Shown one piece after another: positions 63,293 to 64,000 of a stretch of DNA of 64,000 bases. Location of the stretch: positions 1 to 64,000 of the forward strand of contig JACDOA010000003.1 of the NCBI GenBank assembly GCA_017656335.1. The letters are read 5' to 3'. The position numbers were made by a program, and so were the translations under genes. Numbering within the stretch: the stretch's first letter is position 1; every line of letters begins with the position of its first letter. The notes under the pieces were generated by a model, which was not told the DNA's origin, made no database searches, and was given only the letters and a program-made list of their open reading frames with translations. This stretch comes from Thermosipho sp. (in: thermotogales) (GTDB lineage Bacteria > Thermotogota > Thermotogae > Thermotogales > Fervidobacteriaceae).

Positions 63293-64000
63293 TGTTATTT
63301 CTTTCTCCTTTTTCGTAATTTTCATAAGCTTTTATGATTTTTTTAACTAAAGGATGTCTGACTACGTCAGCTTCTGTTAAATAAACAAAACTAACTCCCT
63401 CAATATTTTTTAATATTTTTTGAGTCATTACTAATCCTGAATGTTCTTTAATATCAATCTGAGTTATATCCCCAGTAATTATTGCTTTTGAATTAAAACC
63501 AATTCTTGTTAGAAACATTTTCATTTGTTCATAGGTAGTATTTTGAGCTTCATCCAATATTATAAAGGCATTATTCAAAGTTCTTCCTCTCATGTATGCA
63601 AGAGGAGCGATTTCAATAATATTTCTTTCACGATAGGAAATGAATTTTTCAAAAGGAAGCACATCCATTAAAGCATCAAACAAGGGCCTTAAATAAGGAT
63701 CAACTTTTTCAGCTAAATCTCCTGGAAGAAAGCCAAGCTTTTCTCCAGCTTCAACAGCAGGTCTTGTTAAAATAATTCTATTGACTTTCCCCGATCTTAA
63801 ATAATCTACAGCCATTGCAGAAGCAAGATAAGTTTTTCCAGTTCCTGCTGGACCAATTGCGAATACTATGTCGTTTTTTTCAATTGCTTCTATGTATTTC
63901 TTTTGCCCTTGAGTTTTAGGTTTTACCCTCCCACGCGCTATAGTTTTAGTAACTACATCAGTGAGAACTTTTGAACCTTTCTCAATTTCTTTTTCATCAA
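63285..64000 (-). CDS. phoH: PhoH-family ATPase, 5' end beyond the window
   Basis: PhoH-like protein with an NTPase fold, often an RNA-linked helicase or nuclease partner of YbeY. The reading frame continues to the window edge, so the start is missing. Near the edge it has [14 protein letters not shown], then Walker [12 protein letters not shown], then [22 protein letters not shown]-type residues and [15 protein letters not shown] (Walker B with DEAQNT), all family hallmarks. At least 238 residues are present. It is the upstream gene of the phoH-pgpH-ybeY run, and its stop overlaps pgpH. Confidence 0.93.
   Translation of the reverse strand, partial: DEKEIEKGSKVLTDVVTKTIARGRVKPKTQGQKKYIEAIEKNDIVFAIGPAGTGKTYLASAMAVDYLRSGKVNRIILTRPAVEAGEKLGFLPGDLAEKVDPYLRPLFDALMDVLPFEKFISYRERNIIEIAPLAYMRGRTLNNAFIILDEAQNTTYEQMKMFLTRIGFNSKAIITGDITQIDIKEHSGLVMTQKILKNIEGVSFVYLTEADVVRHPLVKKIIKAYENYEKGERNNNG

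Noticed and set aside
61925-63325. N-terminal extension of PgpH from ATG 63325
   Set aside because: No ribosome binding site, and it would overlap phoH by 41 bases; ATG 63292 overlaps the phoH stop and fits better.
1-64000. tRNA or rRNA genes, insertion sequences, prophage or replication origin features
   Set aside because: No cloverleaf, no conserved GTTCGA loop in a G+C-rich context, no transposase, integrase or DnaA-box cluster was seen. dnaN occurs without dnaA, so it does not mark the origin here.

Overview
The window is a compact, visibly AT-rich bacterial chromosome segment, by eye about 30% G+C. It has strong GGAGG-type ribosome binding sites and many TTG starts. The gene set suggests the phylum Thermotogota, most likely Thermosipho or a close relative: an EF-G-like paralog, a Wzi-like outer-membrane barrel, FolE2, QueH, ftsA-ftsZ followed by a pilB/gspE-type ATPase, and frr-uppS-cdsA-alaS. 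The RNase P RNA gene is near half G+C, as expected of a thermophile. The genus is inferred from gene content and composition, not from a database match.

Layout. 1-5031 (+): rel, dtd, queH, a compact DUF212 protein, a lytic transglycosylase and an orphan ABC ATPase, facing csaB (-). 6129-11806 (+): panB-coaBC (pantothenate/CoA), a secreted propeller-like unknown, a CBS-ACT protein, scpA-scpB (chromosome condensation) and a MoxR ATPase. 11796-17296 (-): a probable attenuator with a 31-codon leader ORF, then a COG2509-like FAD dehydrogenase, purA, guaA and purB. 17421-25060 (-): mreB, mreC-like, murA, a PglF/EpsC-type nucleotide-sugar dehydratase, two unknowns and an EF-G-like GTPase. 25316-34517 (-): ftsQ-like, ftsA, ftsZ, pilB, then frr, uppS, cdsA, alaS. 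34584-34911 (+): rnpB, followed by fba-ackA. 37195-43196 (-): rhomboid, ybaB, apbE, an AmrS-type radical SAM enzyme, GNAT, ABC ATPase, pseudopilin and dnaN. 43289-49590 (+): fructokinase, sucrose-phosphate-synthase-like GT4, folE2, an L7Ae-like protein, GNAT, M32 carboxypeptidase, rsmD. 49573-55271 (-): a polyamine operon (XRE-cupin regulator, speD, speE, potDABC). 55370-56803 (+): a phosphohexomutase. 56770-64000 (-): DUF2520, DUF554, Gfo/Idh, outer-membrane barrel, EamA, ybeY, pgpH and phoH (cut by the window edge).

The strongest candidate for something undescribed is the leader of the FAD dehydrogenase-purA-guaA-purB operon at 17153-17352. A good promoter drives a short aromatic-rich ORF with its own ribosome binding site. 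The ORF's stop codon lies in the loop of an intrinsic terminator, and an upstream segment can pair with the terminator's 3' arm. This looks like translation-dependent attenuation of purine-nucleotide genes. The second candidate is the polyamine operon: two perfect 17-bp direct repeats sit just downstream of the regulator's promoter, and an internal terminator separates the biosynthesis genes from the transporter genes.

Most of the rest is well-recognised housekeeping. No tRNA, CRISPR array, insertion sequence, prophage or obvious transferred island was seen. No gene-free stretch exceeds 300 bases; the longest are the attenuator leader (17154-17420) and the mreB upstream region (25061-25315). 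Many gene starts were moved from the longest reading frame to a start with a proper ribosome binding site; the reason is given in each entry.
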